DNA of 64,000 nucleotides from positions 31,632,356 to 31,696,355 of the forward strand of contig OZ020624.1 of NCBI GenBank assembly GCA_963971575.1, read 5' to 3'. Under the pieces are notes generated by a model, which ran no database searches, had not been told where the DNA came from, and saw only the letters and a program-made list of their open reading frames with translations. The stretch is from Liopterus haemorrhoidalis. Taxonomy: Eukaryota > Arthropoda > Insecta > Coleoptera > Dytiscidae. The translations under genes were made by a program, and so were the position numbers. This document shows, one piece after another, positions 44,365-55,306 of this stretch. The first letter of the stretch is position 1. Every line of letters starts with the position of its first letter.

Positions 44365-45989
44365 ATAGAAGCTGATGTAAGCCTCGTTCTTGCCCCGGCT
44401 TCTCCAGGATTGGTATCCAAAATAAACACAAATACACCCTCTGCTTCAAGTAGTGTTGCGCCGCGTCGAGTTGTTCAAAAATCCATGGAGTTATATGAAA
44501 AAAAAAAAAAAAACATGGAGTTGCACGAAAAACAAAACCATGGGGTTGTATGGAAAAAATTCGGGATTCTGGGGTTAAAATCTCGGGATAACGGTATTTT
44601 TTATACGGGATCTCGGGAAAACAGGACCGTTTAAGAACATCAAACCCGTAGGGTTGCCAACCTTTCCATTATTTATGAAATGACCCTTCATAAAAATGTA
44701 CAGAAAATTATTGTCAAATATCTACTATTAAGTTATTGAGCGTTAACTTTCTTGTCTGCAATAAAAATATCCTTTAAATGAGACTGCAAATTTTGATGCA
44801 TAGATTGTTACTTAGAATCTGTGTGTGTGTGTGGGGGGGGGGTACATACCGTTAAATGATCGAATTTTTTTATCAGGGTGTATAGGTTTCGTTTGTCGGT
44901 TTTCGAGGCTACCCTTTCTGCCATATCAAGGGTTTTACCGTTTCATCTAACCCTTTTATTGAGATATACTGAAATTGCTTTCAAATGTAACTTTGAAGTT
45001 TAACGTTGAAAGAATTGAAAAATATTTGATTGAATTTTTCGATTGCTTTAAAAGTTTGATTGTAAATTCACTCTTCAATTTATAAAATACATCTCAAAAT
45101 ATTTCCCATGAATATATTCGGTAACTGGCTTAAATATTCAAAGCTGTATTTATCATAAACTAATCTACATTAATGATACGGCGAAAGAGAGATTAATAGT
45201 AATTTGATGAAGATGAGACATGGCAAAGAGGTTCTTCTTACACTTTTTATACAAGTACTTGCTAATTCGTTTATAATCAAAGGATTTGTAATTGATTCTT
45301 TCTAAAGAGTTGATTTAATTTTCTCTGATTTCTGGCTATTAATCTGTTAGATTCGCTACTTCAAATCAAGCTGACGATTTTAGATATCAAGTTAACCCTT
45401 TACTGCAAGAATTTTATTTTTGGCTGAAATAATTCATGGGCATTAGGAATTGATTCTTACCAATCCTGGATACCAGGATGACGTCAGGTATGACGTATGA
45501 CGTCAGGTCCTACTTCAATTGTTTTGGAAACATTATTCATTTGTGTAATTGTTGGCAGCAATTAAAGGCCATAGACATCACAATTGAATAATGTTTATCA
45601 ACACATTAGAAAGTAGTTCAAAACTTATGTTGACAAACACGCAACACTCTGCACATTTAATTCCCAAAACCGAAGTAACCATGACCTACACAGCCTAAAG
45701 GCCACTCAAGGAATTGGGACATTAGAACACAATTATACCATAATTGTGACAATATTAAAAGTCTAGATTTGTCCACCGAACTCACTTTCTCCATTCTTAA
45801 GTCTGCTGGTTTGAGATCAATCAGAAGGTTTTGTGTTTGCGTTTCAGGAGATGGTGTTATAATAATTATTATTATTTTGATTTAGTGAAATATTTTATTT
45901 ACTAAATTTACCATATGGATGATCGTTCGGCGTGTGGAAATGCTGAAATTCTTGATTTATTTCAAAATTTTAAAACATTTTACAAAGTA
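44365..45989. other. No gene recognised
   Basis: A 93-codon frame at 44353-44634 begins inside the preceding element and is Ser/Lys-rich without a recognisable domain. It contains an A15 run and repeated ATGGAGTT/CATGGGGTT phrases, so I do not call it. A short (GT)n-G9 tract lies at 44820-44841. 45475-45515 has a GACGTCAGGTATGACGT doublet. Confidence 0.35.
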
Positions 45990-46420
45990 CAGTAATACCC
46001 CACCACTCGACGTTAATTCGTTCTGAAAAAGCGTAGTGATTACGTCGAGTGGCGAGTCGAATTTCTCCATAAGAAATAAAAGGAATCATATGTACATATA
46101 TACATATACATATAAGGAAATACATTTATGTATATGTTTTCCTTTTGGTTATGCTTGTATATCTTTTGGACCCATAATTATAAATATAAATCACTTATTT
46201 TAGCAAAAAACAAAAAGTTCATAGCTGCACTAAATCTGAGTTGTTGTCGTCAAGATATCTAGGCGCGAACTGCTGACCATGCGTTCATTTTGCTTTGTTT
46301 CCCAAAATATGTATCACGTGATCGGTACTCGATCACGCGTCGGATAGCGATGCTTCCGTCGACTCTCACTCTCGACATTTACGTCGAGCTAAGAGGCAGT
46401 CGAGTAACGGGGTATTACTG
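45990..46420. mobile_element. Tigger/pogo-like MITE
   Basis: A 431-base element with inverted ends CAGTAATACCCCACCACTCG and CAGTAATACCCCGTTACTCG (right, reverse complement), flanked by TA on both sides. CAGTA...CCC ends with CTCGAC-type subterminal sequence and a TA target resemble the pogo/Tigger branch of Tc1/mariner. ACGTCGAG motifs recur inside both arms. There is no coding capacity. Confidence 0.8.
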
Positions 46421-46422
46421 TA

Positions 46423-47289
46423 TCTTATTTGATTACGTATTCTATAATGGCAGCTGATTTTTTTATTCTTTTATATTCATTGGTAGCTTTATTTCGAGTC
46501 AAAAGTATTAGTTGTCCAATTCTTGATCCTTGTGGTTTTTCAACTGATAACTACAGCATTAATGAATCACGAGAACAGGATTTGGAATACAAAGAGATTA
46601 ACTAAATCGCAATTAAATCCTCCTACAACTATTTAGCGTTTACCTTTAAAATCGGCTTAAACAGTTTTGAGTTGAACAGGACAAATCCCTTGGTTACTCG
46701 GTAACTACACTTGGATAAATCGATTAATAAGGGACTAAAAGGGGGGGCGATACCTTTTCAAATAGATGGTACAGTAGAAGCAAGTATTTTTCAGATTACG
46801 AAAATAATTTTAGTATCACAAAAAATTAAATAAATGTCTTAAGTAAATTTCATTTGAATTATAACTTAATTAAATATTTCAATTAACTTAATTATATTTG
46901 CTTTTGGACAATATTCTCCAAATATAGAAGATACGTTTACTATGTAATTTCATATTACGTGGCAGTTCTCAAATCACGTTTAGTGACGCATACAATTCTC
47001 TTAACGCTGCGTATAATCCCAAGAGGTTGTAAGTTTCTTATACAAAACCAACAATCTGAAATAAAATTAGTAACAATCTATACATCAAATTTTGCAATGA
47101 ATTTTTATCTTCTTAAAGTTGTGTTCACAGTTCTTAAATTAGTCGACTATAGGCTATGACTTGTGCACTGTTGCTTGTCACTAACAAGTCTGTCATATGG
47201 TGCAAGCGACCGTTCACAGCTCTAAATTTAATAACAATGTGTTGTCGACTGTAGTCGTAAGGGGTAGACTTAACGATATTTAAAAAAAC
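46423..47289. other. No gene recognised
   Basis: Non-coding. A G7 run lies at 46741-46747. Confidence 0.35.
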
Positions 47290-48700
47290 ACACAACTCAA
47301 AAACGGTTAAAGATAGCGACCTGCGGTTAGAATTTTTGGATTACTCGTAGTTTAGTTAGTCTAAAAAAAAATTGGGGCTTTAATTGTTCAACGCGTTTTG
47401 AGATAACGACAATTTTTTTATTGACATAATTTACATTATTTATGAAAATTGTGAAATAAAAAAAATCAGAACTCAAAAACGGTTAAAGATAGCGACCTGC
47501 GGTTAAAAATTTTGGATTCTGCGTAGTTTACTTAGTCTAGAAAAAAATTGGGGCTTTAATTGTTCAACGCGTTTTGTGATAACGACAATTTTTTTATTGA
47601 CATAATTTACATTATTTATGAAAATTGTGAAATAAAAAAAAAGAACTCAAAAACAGTTAAAGATAGCGACCTGCGGTTAAAAATTTTGGATTCTGCGTAG
47701 TTTACTTAGTCTAGAAAAAAATTGGGGCTTTAATTGTTCAACGCGTTTTGAGATAACGACAATTTTTTTAATGACATTATTTATGAAATTTGTGAAATAA
47801 AAAAAATCACAACTCAAAAAGGGTTAAAGATAACGACCTGCGGTTTGAATTTTTGGATTCCTCGTAGTTTATTTAATCTAGAAAAATATTGAAACTTTAT
47901 TTGTTTTGCGTATTTTAAAATTATGACAAATTTTAATATGGTGTGATTTATAGAAATTTCCTTCTTCGCATGGACGTATCTCAAAAACGAAATGAGAAAA
48001 AGACCTGCGGTTTCAATTTTTGAAATCTTGAGGTCCTAATTGACTTGTAACCAAATTTTGAAACAAAAAAATTTTTTGAAAATTTTTCATTTTTTTAAAA
48101 TTTTTTGAAAGCATTTGATAAATCCTAATTAAAAAATGGTTAGGGATAGAAATCTACGGTTTGAATTTTTAAAATTCTCCTACATTGTTTAGTCTAAAAA
48201 AAAATTGGGGCTTTAATAAAACAATTATTAAGATTTGTATGGGCAGTAATCCAAAACCCTGGAAAATGGCCAAAAATCGGAAATATCGTAAGGGGTAGAC
48301 CTTAAAAAAATCGTGATTTTGAAGCAAAATTTTTTTGTCTTAGATTTTGATGAAAATTGGTATACATATGTATTTTAGGCCATAGATCAAGAAAATTTGG
48401 TCCATTTTGTAGTTTAGGCAAAAGTTTTGGAATTAAAGGCAAAAAACTGACTCAAATCATCACTAAGTCAAAAACTAGGAAAGTATGAATTTTTTAAATA
48501 TTTTTTTCATAATCCTCACCCCTAAATTAGCTTAAAATTATATTTTGGATAAAATTGGACCCAAAAAAATATTTGGTCAAAATTTTCGAAAAAAATTTTT
48601 TTTTTTTTTTTTATGATTTACTTATATAGTTTTATTCTGATATCACAAAAATATGGCAATTTTTGAGTTATAGCCTAAAATTTTGACATTGGCGGCAAAA
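47290..48700 (+). repeat. CTCAAAAACGGTT repeat array and its single-copy arm
   Basis: Tandem units anchored by AACTCAAAAACGGTTAAAGA occur at 47294, 47470, 47644 and 47811 (periods 176, 174, 167). They then become more diverged at 47980 and about 48130. Each unit has TAGCGACCTGCGGTT and TTGGGGCTTTAATTGTTCAA. From about 48240 the sequence changes to a non-tandem arm (CCAAAAATCGGAAATATCGT, GGCCATAGATCAAGAAAATT) that recurs at 54.07-54.45 kb and, inverted, at 5.2-5.4 kb. The first three units are much closer to one another than the later ones, indicating recent local amplification. No protein is encoded. Confidence 0.75.
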
Positions 48701-48711
48701 ACAAAAAAAAA

Positions 48712-49160
48712 AATCGATCACAGCAGAAATATACTGCAACCAACTGGAGGAAATGATGAAAAACAGCCTAGATTTGTCAACAGATCGACCCTTATCTTAT
48801 TGCATGATAACGCTAGACCACACACTGCACAAATGACTGTAACAAAACTACAGGAATTGGAGTTGGAACTTCTTCATCATCCTCCAAACTCACCAGACCT
48901 AGACCCTACTACCATTTCTTCCACAATTTGGACAAATTTTTAATGGGAAAATAATTCCGACAATGCTGTAAAACTGGTCTTCCAGGAATTCATTGAATCT
49001 CGTCTGCCAGGGTTTTATACCACCGGCCTGAACAACCTGCCGCTTAAATGGCAAAAGTGTATAGACAATATGGGTGCATACTTTGATGAATAAAATAATG
49101 CCTTTTATTTGTAAATTATCAACCAACTTTGCCTTTTTTTCTACAAATTTCAACCTAATA
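48712..49160 (+). mobile_element. Hsmar1-like mariner (group B), copy 3
   Basis: Plus-strand C-terminal half of a group B mariner. Frames read ITAEIYCNQLEEMMKNSLD-like residues, VNRSTLILLHDNARPHTA (second catalytic Asp intact), KLQELELELLHHPPNSPDLD, then a 4-base deletion that removes the third catalytic Asp and shifts the frame (PTTISSTIWTNF). The tail continues as FYTTGLNNLPLKWQKCIDN and ends with the inverse of TAGGTTGAAATTTGTAGAAA. The 5' end is fused to the repeat array at 48712, so the N-terminus is missing. The same 4-base deletion occurs in the copy at 62.6 kb. Confidence 0.85.
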
Positions 49161-50094
49161 TTTATTTTCAAAATAATTTAAAAAATGTTTTTACCTATAA
49201 AAATAATATTTCCTTATCACGTTGTGTATAAGGTTCATTTTTGCTAATTATAATAAAAATTATTTTATAATAATGTATAATTTACAATATTGTTCATTTT
49301 GTCCACGTCTACAAGGTTCAATTTGGTTTAATTTCAATAACTCAAGTCATCTAGTATTTTAGTTTGTACGCGTCGATATACGAAGTTATTAGTGCTCCTA
49401 GTTTTTGGACAATTTCAGTGGTTTTTTGACTATTTTTCCCGGATTTTTTTGCACCAGGATATTAAGTAAGTACTCCTGATTCATTGGAAATAATAAAAAA
49501 ATCTCAAAATGGTCCAGAAAATTAGATTTTGGGATTTTTTTTAAAAAATTCTAACACCTGCAAAATTTAATCCGATTAATGAGATAAGAAAAATAAATTC
49601 CATTTATTTTATCTATTGTTTGTTAAGTAATATTGTGTAAGGAAAATATTTTAAATAAAATACATTTTATATTTTGAGGATTTCGTAGGTATTATCAAGA
49701 AACCCTTCAAGAACACCCTTCCGTTATTATCAAGAACAGTCATTATGGGGTAGCAACTTGGACAATATCTTCTTCGTCTTCAGCGTTTCCCTGTACAATT
49801 TATTGGTTGCTGTGGAAGGACTTGAAGGACTACATATATACAGGTACGAAAGGCTCAATGAGTCGATATAAAGTGCTATGTACTAAAAAGTGTGGTAAAA
49901 CTTTAATTTGCAATCTGAATATTTATTTTAAGGGTTTAGTAGGTATGTCTTAAAATACTTTATAATCTCAATCATGTGTCTGTTTGTCTATATGGTAGAA
50001 ATTGTGGCCACATGGAAAAAATGTAGCCCAATTCTCTGCTGTATATTTGTTTTTTATTTTTATTTTCAGAAGACGTAAACTATCTTAACTAAAA
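49161..50094. other. No gene; scraps of family R
   Basis: Short phrases at 49676-49712 (GAGGATTTCGTAGGTATTAT, AAACCCTT) and 49929-49950 (AAGGGTTTAGTAGGTATGTC) echo the left end of family R. No frame is supportable. Confidence 0.4.
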
Positions 50095-50095
50095 A

Positions 50096-50372
50096 TAAAG
50101 GCTATTGCAAACGTTTAGGCGGAACTAAATGGGAATTTCGTTCTTTTAGGTTGTCACGAGAAAGGACCTTGCTTTGGTTATTCCATTTTTCAGGTTGGTG
50201 TGTCAAAATTTTAAATTACAACAGTGAAACCATGGAAACGAACGACATTTATTAAAAATATTTATTCTTTTTAAGACAATACATTTTTTTGAAGACAACA
50301 AAAAATAAATAAATGGGAAATGTTTATTAAGAATGACAATAAATTAAAATTCAATGAAAAGGGCATTTTATA
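50096..50372. mobile_element. AAACGGTTAGGCGGAACTA MITE, truncated copy
   Basis: TTGCAAACGTTTAGGCGGAA followed by CTAAATGGGAATTTC and AGGACCTTGCTTTGGTTATT matches the left two thirds of the innermost element at 57.98-58.38 kb. The right terminus is missing, because the sequence runs into the 175-base repeat array. Confidence 0.7.
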
Positions 50373-51097
50373 ATGACATAATTTACATTATATATAAAAA
50401 TTGTGAAATAAAAACAAAATCACAATTCAAAAACGGTTAAAGATAGCGACCTGCGGTTGGAATTTTTGGATTTTTCGTAGTTTATTTAGTCTAGAAAACA
50501 GTTGGGGCCTTAATTATTCAAATCGTTTTGAGATTAAGACAATTTTTTTAATGACATAATTTGCATTATTTATGAAAATTGAAAAAACAAAAAAAATCAC
50601 AACTCAAAAATGGTTAAAGATAGCGACCTGCGGTTTGAATTTTTTGATTTTTCGTAGTTTACTTAGTCTAGAAAACAATTGGGGCCTTAATTATTCAAAT
50701 CGTTTTGAGATAACGACAATTTTTTTAATGACAATTTACATTTTTTATGAAATTTGTGAAATAAAAAAAATCACATATCAAAAACGGTTAAAGACAGCGA
50801 CCCGCGATTTAAATTTTTGGATTCCTCGTAGTTTACTTAGTCTAAGCAAAAATTGGGGTCTTAATTATTCAAATCGTTTTGAGATAACGACATTTTTTTT
50901 AATGTCATAATTTACATTATTTATGAAAATTGTGAAATAAAAAAAATCACAACTCAAAAACGGTTAAAGATAGCGACCTGCGGTTTGAATTTTTGGATTT
51001 CTCGTAGTTTATTTAGTCTAGAAAAAAATTGGGGCTTTCCTTGTTCAACGCGTTTTGAGATTACAACAATTTTTTTAATGACAATTTACATTACAAC
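50373..51097 (+). repeat. CTCAAAAACGGTT repeat array, second block
   Basis: Four units anchored at 50424, 50601, 50775 and 50951 (periods 177, 174, 176), each with TAGCGACCTGCGGTTTGAAT and TCGTAGTTTACTTAGTCTAG. They are nearly the same consensus as at 47.3 kb, in the same orientation. The last unit is cut at about 51097 by the LINE 3' end. Open frames through the units are incidental. Confidence 0.8.
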
Positions 51098-51570
51098 ATA
51101 TTTGTCTGTGTTACACCTTTTAACTGAATGCGTACAGTTCGAGGATGTCAGGGAGAGGTTAGGCCTGTGCTATGACCTGTCAGTTGCTTTAGGTGACGAC
51201 AGGGTACTCATGGACAGGCTGATACTCTTCCTGAGAGAATCGAACTTACTGTTCTATGTGTGAAGTCTTGCACCTTATTTTAATGTGTTTCTAGTTATTG
51301 ACTGTGATATTCGATGGTAATTGGCTCTTTTACAGCCTCTTACCATCACCCTGAGTCTGTTCAAAATTTCGAACAGACTTTTTATATTATTTATTTGTGT
51401 TTGTCAGTGCAAGATTCCTTTTATTGAGTATGCGTAATTTTATTGGTTTTATCTATTTATTGATTGTTTAATTTACTGTTTTTAATATGTAGTGTCATTT
51501 AAATGGGCTGCGTTAGGCGCAAATAGCCTTTGTTGCTGTGCGCCAAAAAATTTTTTTTAACTAACTAATA
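51098..51570 (+). pseudogene. LINE C-terminus and 3' UTR, copy 2
   Basis: 5'-truncated copy of the LINE at 1-1087. It starts inside the Cys-His knuckle (LSVLHLLTECVQFEDVRERL), continues GLCYDLSVALGDDRV and LFLRESNLLFYV to a stop at 51263, then has the same 3' UTR (GGGCTGCGTTAGGCGCAAAT) and ends AACTAACTAA at 51570. The shared end with copy 1 confirms the 3' terminus. Short 5'-truncated copies of this kind are the normal product of LINE retrotransposition. It joins the repeat array on the left and a mariner terminus on the right. Confidence 0.85.
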
Positions 51571-51581
51571 TCCATTTTTTC

Positions 51582-51748
51582 ACAAACTTGTTATTTGTAA
51601 CGCTCACTGTCAGCAAAGTACTCAGTTAATTTATAAGCTGCCACTGATTTCACAATAACAAATCTCAAATTTTACGAATATAAATTGACACATTTCAATA
51701 TTGCCATCTAGTGGTCGTTTGTAAAAATATACAAGGTAACCCTTGTAT
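51582..51748 (-). mobile_element. Mariner group A terminus (inverted)
   Basis: The reverse complement gives ACAAGGGTTACCTTGTATAT, AACGACCACTAGATGGCAAT, then TTGTTATTGTGAAATCAGTG and AACAAGTTTGTGAAAAAATG, the complete leader of the group A mariner up to its start codon region. It is the uninterrupted version of the leader that holds a SINE at 7.1 kb. The transposase does not follow; the LINE tail lies there instead. Confidence 0.75.
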
Positions 51749-51764
51749 CGGTTGATAAAAATCT

Positions 51765-51845
51765 GATGGAGGTGGAGGGATTCGAACCCTTTTCCATGTG
51801 CTCCGTAGACAACCGTCTTACCACGGAGCAACGGCTAGTCTTTCT
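51765..51845 (-). pseudogene. tRNA-like sequence or SINE head
   Basis: The minus strand has a good box B (GGGTTCGAATCCC) preceded by a TCCGTGGTAAGACGG box A-like segment. It cannot fold as a standard tRNA: the 5' and 3' acceptor strands do not pair, and TGCTCCGT pairs with ACGGAGCA to give an extended hairpin instead. It is more likely a SINE head or a tRNA pseudogene than a functional gene. No second copy is in the window. Confidence 0.45.
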
Positions 51846-52513
51846 GTTTGAGAATAGTTAATAATTTTTGTGGTGTGGGGTTTTATTTTTGGAATATTAC
51901 AAATTATAAGTTGACTTAATAACGTCATTCAATTCAAATTTCTTGTATGGTTGTAATCACGATGCATACAAAAGATCTAATAATAATATCAAATATTATT
52001 CATACAAATTCACAAATCTGACCTAATTCAGCGAAATTACAAAATCTGTATACAAAAGAAATAAAGAAACATGTCATATACAAAAAAAGAAAAATGTCTA
52101 TTTTTTTTCCGCATTTGTAAATTACGGTTTCATCAAGTTTTCTTTCATTTTCTAGAAGAAAAATGATTTTTCATGTATGTAGATACCAGGAGAATAAGAA
52201 TGATTGAATGTAGAATGTAAATAAGACAGCTAATATGATGATGACGGGAACATATTTTTAAATAAAGTGTGTGAAGAGGAATAAGAAAATTTCAAGTGAC
52301 GGAATAATCATCTAATGAACTACAAAATATAATACAACGTCTCAGTAAAGAAACGACAAAGTTAATAAAGAACAATCGTTGGTTTTTTCATATAGTGAAG
52401 TAGCAGTTATATATATTGACGGCTAGCTGAATAGTACAACAAACAAAAATTATCAGATTAGTTTTATGAAAAATATATATGTACATATATATTTTTTAAA
52501 TATATAATACGTA
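51846..52513. other. No gene recognised
   Basis: Non-coding AT-rich sequence. Confidence 0.35.
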
Positions 52514-52521
52514 CTCTACAC

Positions 52522-52695
52522 CAGGGCTTCTTAACGTGGTGGGCCGCGAAAAGCCACGAATGTAACAAAAAATTAAAAATGTAGAATGTAAAATTTTTGT
52601 ATTCTTTATTGTACCTACATAGATTAGAATGATTTGAGCGTAAAAAACAAGGTTTCGAACCGTCAATTTTTTCGTTCTTGTTTTGTTCTGGTCCA

Positions 52696-52778
<83 letters not shown>

Positions 52779-53335
52779 TGCGGTTCCGGTTTTCGTTCCG
52801 GCAAATATAACGGGTTTCGGTTCAGTTCCGAGTGATAATTTTTTAAATGATTTTATTTGTATTAGAAATTTATTTTCTACTATAATTTTGAACATTTTAC
52901 TTCTTATTTTGTAATAATCATACCAAAGACGCTGCCAGGGGGTTTTGGGCGTTCAATCCTCCTCCCGAAATAATAGAAGAACATTTTTTTTTTACTTATC
53001 AGTTAAAAAAATTACGATTTTTTTCTGCTCATCAGTTTAAAAAATAATCTTAACTAAAATGTATTTTATTTTCACTCCCATAAATATTATCTGAACCGCA
53101 AAAAACCGATATTTTTTTTCGGTTCAGCTCCGGTTTTCGTTCCGACAAAAATAACGGTTTTTTTCGGTTTTCGGTTCAGTTCCGGTTCGAAGGCCTGGTA
53201 AAAATTATATGTATAAATGAAACAAAAAAAATATTTTTTACCCACATGGGTTCCAAAAAATAAATTTAGGGGGGCCGTGGGTTATCGATTTGAGTTGCAG
53301 GGGAGCCGCGACATAAAAAAGTTTAAGAAGCACTG
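52522..53335. mobile_element. hAT-like element with perfect 8-base duplication
   Basis: The ends are CAGGGCTTCTTAACGTGGTG and CAGTGCTTCTTAAACTTTTT (right, reverse complement), flanked by CTCTACAC at 52514-52521 and 53336-53343. These are defining hAT features. Inside are CGCGAAAAGCC/GCCGCG arms, a (TA)n tract, and a second palindromic block of CGGTTCCGGTTTTCGTTCCG and CGGTTTTCGGTTCAGTTCCG (52776-53200), which looks like another element nested within. No transposase is seen. The right duplication overlaps the terminus of a group A mariner, so the insertion post-dates that mariner. Confidence 0.88.
52698..52775. repeat. (TA)n microsatellite
   Basis: About 39 uninterrupted TA dinucleotides inside the hAT-like element. 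Confidence 0.97.
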
Positions 53336-53343
53336 CTCTACAC

Positions 53344-53490
53344 GATGGTTGCCTTTTATACTTCGGGATTTGAGATCAAAAACAATTATTTTTCAACAAA
53401 AGTGGCTTTATTGTTTTTCAAAACATGCCGATCAATACACTTTTGCATGCATTTGAACCAATTTTCGAAACACTTTTTCCACTGAGGCAT
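53344..53490 (-). pseudogene. Mariner group A C-terminus
   Basis: The minus strand reads PQWKKCFENWFKCMQKCID then VLKNNKATFVEK and a stop, the last residues of group A transposase (compare 4.43 and 57.4 kb). TACTTCGGGATTTGAG and GGTTGCC follow toward the element end, next to the hAT duplication at 53343. On the other side it passes into the dispersed repeat block. Confidence 0.75.
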
Positions 53491-53499
53491 TTTTCAATT

Positions 53500-54430
53500 G
53501 AGGCATTTTCCAACACAAAAATGTTCTGCGGTTGGAGTTTTTGGAATTCTGAGGTCCTAATTGACCTTGGTGCATATTTTGAAACAAATCCCAAACAAAA
53601 AAAAAACGAATTTTTTTCAAAGTTTAAAAAAATCATATCTCAAAAACGGTAAAAGATAAAGACCTGCGGTTTGAATTTTTGAAAATTAAGTACCTTATTT
53701 AGTGTATAAAAAAATTGAGTCCGTAATCGTTTTGCCCAGATTTGCCTGAGGTCACTTCGAAAAATTTTAAATATATATCATTTTTTCATCTTTAATTGGC
53801 TTTATCGGAAAAACTATAAAAGACAGAGACTTGCGGTTGGAAATTTTGGAATTCTAAGGCCCTAATTGACCTTAGTACTTATTTTGAAACAAATCGCAAA
53901 CAAAAAATTTTTTTATAAAATTTTGAAATTTTCGATTTTTTTTTCAAAATTTCAAAAAATTGTATCTCAAAAACGGTAAAAGATAAAGACCTGCGGTTTG
54001 AATTTCTGAAATCCTTGTACCTTTTTTAGTCCAAAAAAAAATCCAGGCCTTAATTGTGTTACTGTAATTTTTTTACCAGGTTGTTAACAAAACCTTTGAA
54101 AATGGCCAAAAATTGAAAAAATCGTAAGGGGTATACCTTAAAAAAATCACGATTTTTAGCCAAATTTTTTTTGTCTCCGATTTGGATATAAATTGGTTAT
54201 AATATGTATTTTGGACCGTAGATTACGAAAATTTGGTTAGTTTTGAGTTTTGGGCAAAATTTATTGAGTTACAGTCAAAAATGTTAATCACAATGGTCAT
54301 AACTTCTAAACTAGAAAAAGGTGAATTTTTTAAATATTTTTTTCGTTATTCTCATCCTAAAATTAGTCTAAATACATATTTTGATCAATATCTGAGAAAA
54401 AAAAAATCAAAATTTTTTAAAAAATTTTTG
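53500..54430 (+). repeat. CTCAAAAACGGTA repeat block, diverged copy
   Basis: Three diverged units (ATCTCAAAAACGGTAAAAGA at about 53637 and 53961, AAACTATAAAAGACAGAGAC at about 53811) with GACCTGCGGTTTGAATTT. They are followed from about 54080 by the non-tandem arm AATGGCCAAAAATTGAAAAA, GTAAGGGGTATACC and ATTACGAAAATTTGG shared with 48.26-48.48 kb. The order of units then arm is the same as at 47.3-48.7 kb, so this is a single long repeat with an expandable internal unit. Confidence 0.7.
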
Positions 54431-55304
54431 AATTGAATCTTCAGCAGCTGTACAAAGCTGAAAATACTCAGTTTTATTCAGCTACTGAAGATGACTATTT
54501 TGTGGCCGAAATGTACGTCTAGGGACAATAAATAATTAGTGAAGTAAAGAATCTTTAAGTTTACCTTTATAAATTTCACGTTAACTCAACAATTAATATT
54601 TAATATTACACTTTTGCTATGACCCAACTCGGGAACCACCGGTTGTGAAACCCTGCATTGGGGTACGCGCACACTGTTTAAGGACCACTGTTCTACTACA
54701 TGTTTTATGTAATTTTTTATTCTATTTACCACCTTTTATTTAACAATGAATAAATAATTGAACTATATGCCTTTATTTACCTTCCAAATAAAAATGTTTG
54801 CTACGTGTAAACATACAAAATATAAAAGTTGAATAGTCCGATAATAAAAAGAAATATCCCTGCAAGTCACGTCACTTGTCGTCAGCTGCATAAGAACCCC
54901 ACATAATATATTCGCAAAGCGAAAAACTAGTGCCAAAAAGTCAAAAGAAAAATATAAAAAAATAAAAAAGCAATATAAATTCTTAGACGACAAACTACAT
55001 CTCTCCTTTCAAAGTGCTCAGAAAAGATACGTTCGAACATAGTATTTTAGGAGAAACCAACCGAAAACGACTCGGGGTATACGATAAATTTTAATTCTAC
55101 ATAGTATGTCTTTTTATCAAAAGTATGTTTTAGCAAACAGTCCAGACAAAATGGCGACATTACACTACAAAAAAATAGAACAGAAAAACACAGATCTATA
55201 ATTTAGATTTTTGTGGTAGGTGCCAATGAAAATTATATAAAATAAAGACCATAAATTATCAAATTATTAAACAGCTGAATTTTCAGAGAAATCTTGTGTG
55301 CATA
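54431..55304. other. No gene; one hAT-like end
   Basis: Bases 54605-54693 (CTCGGGAACCACCGG ... TTAAGGACCACTG) resemble a hAT terminus: reversed, CAGTGGTCCTTAAACAGTGT. The opposite end is not found. 54430-54560 contains an AGCTGAAAATACTCAG / TTCAGCTACTGAAGATG palindromic region. The rest is unassigned. Confidence 0.4.
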
Positions 55305-55306
55305 TA

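Noticed and set aside
44353..44634. A 93-codon Ser/Lys-rich protein
   Set aside because: It starts inside the terminal repeat of a DNA element and passes through an A15 run and duplicated phrases; no recognisable family.
47290..48200. A CRISPR array
   Set aside because: Units are about 175 bases with no short repeat/unique spacer alternation, and the context is eukaryotic transposon-rich DNA.
51765..51845. A functional tRNA gene
   Set aside because: Box B is good, but the acceptor strands do not pair and the arms form an aberrant hairpin; kept only as a tRNA-like pseudogene.
52464..52914. Frames with alternating Tyr-Ile residues
   Set aside because: They are translations of the (TA)n tract inside the hAT-like element.
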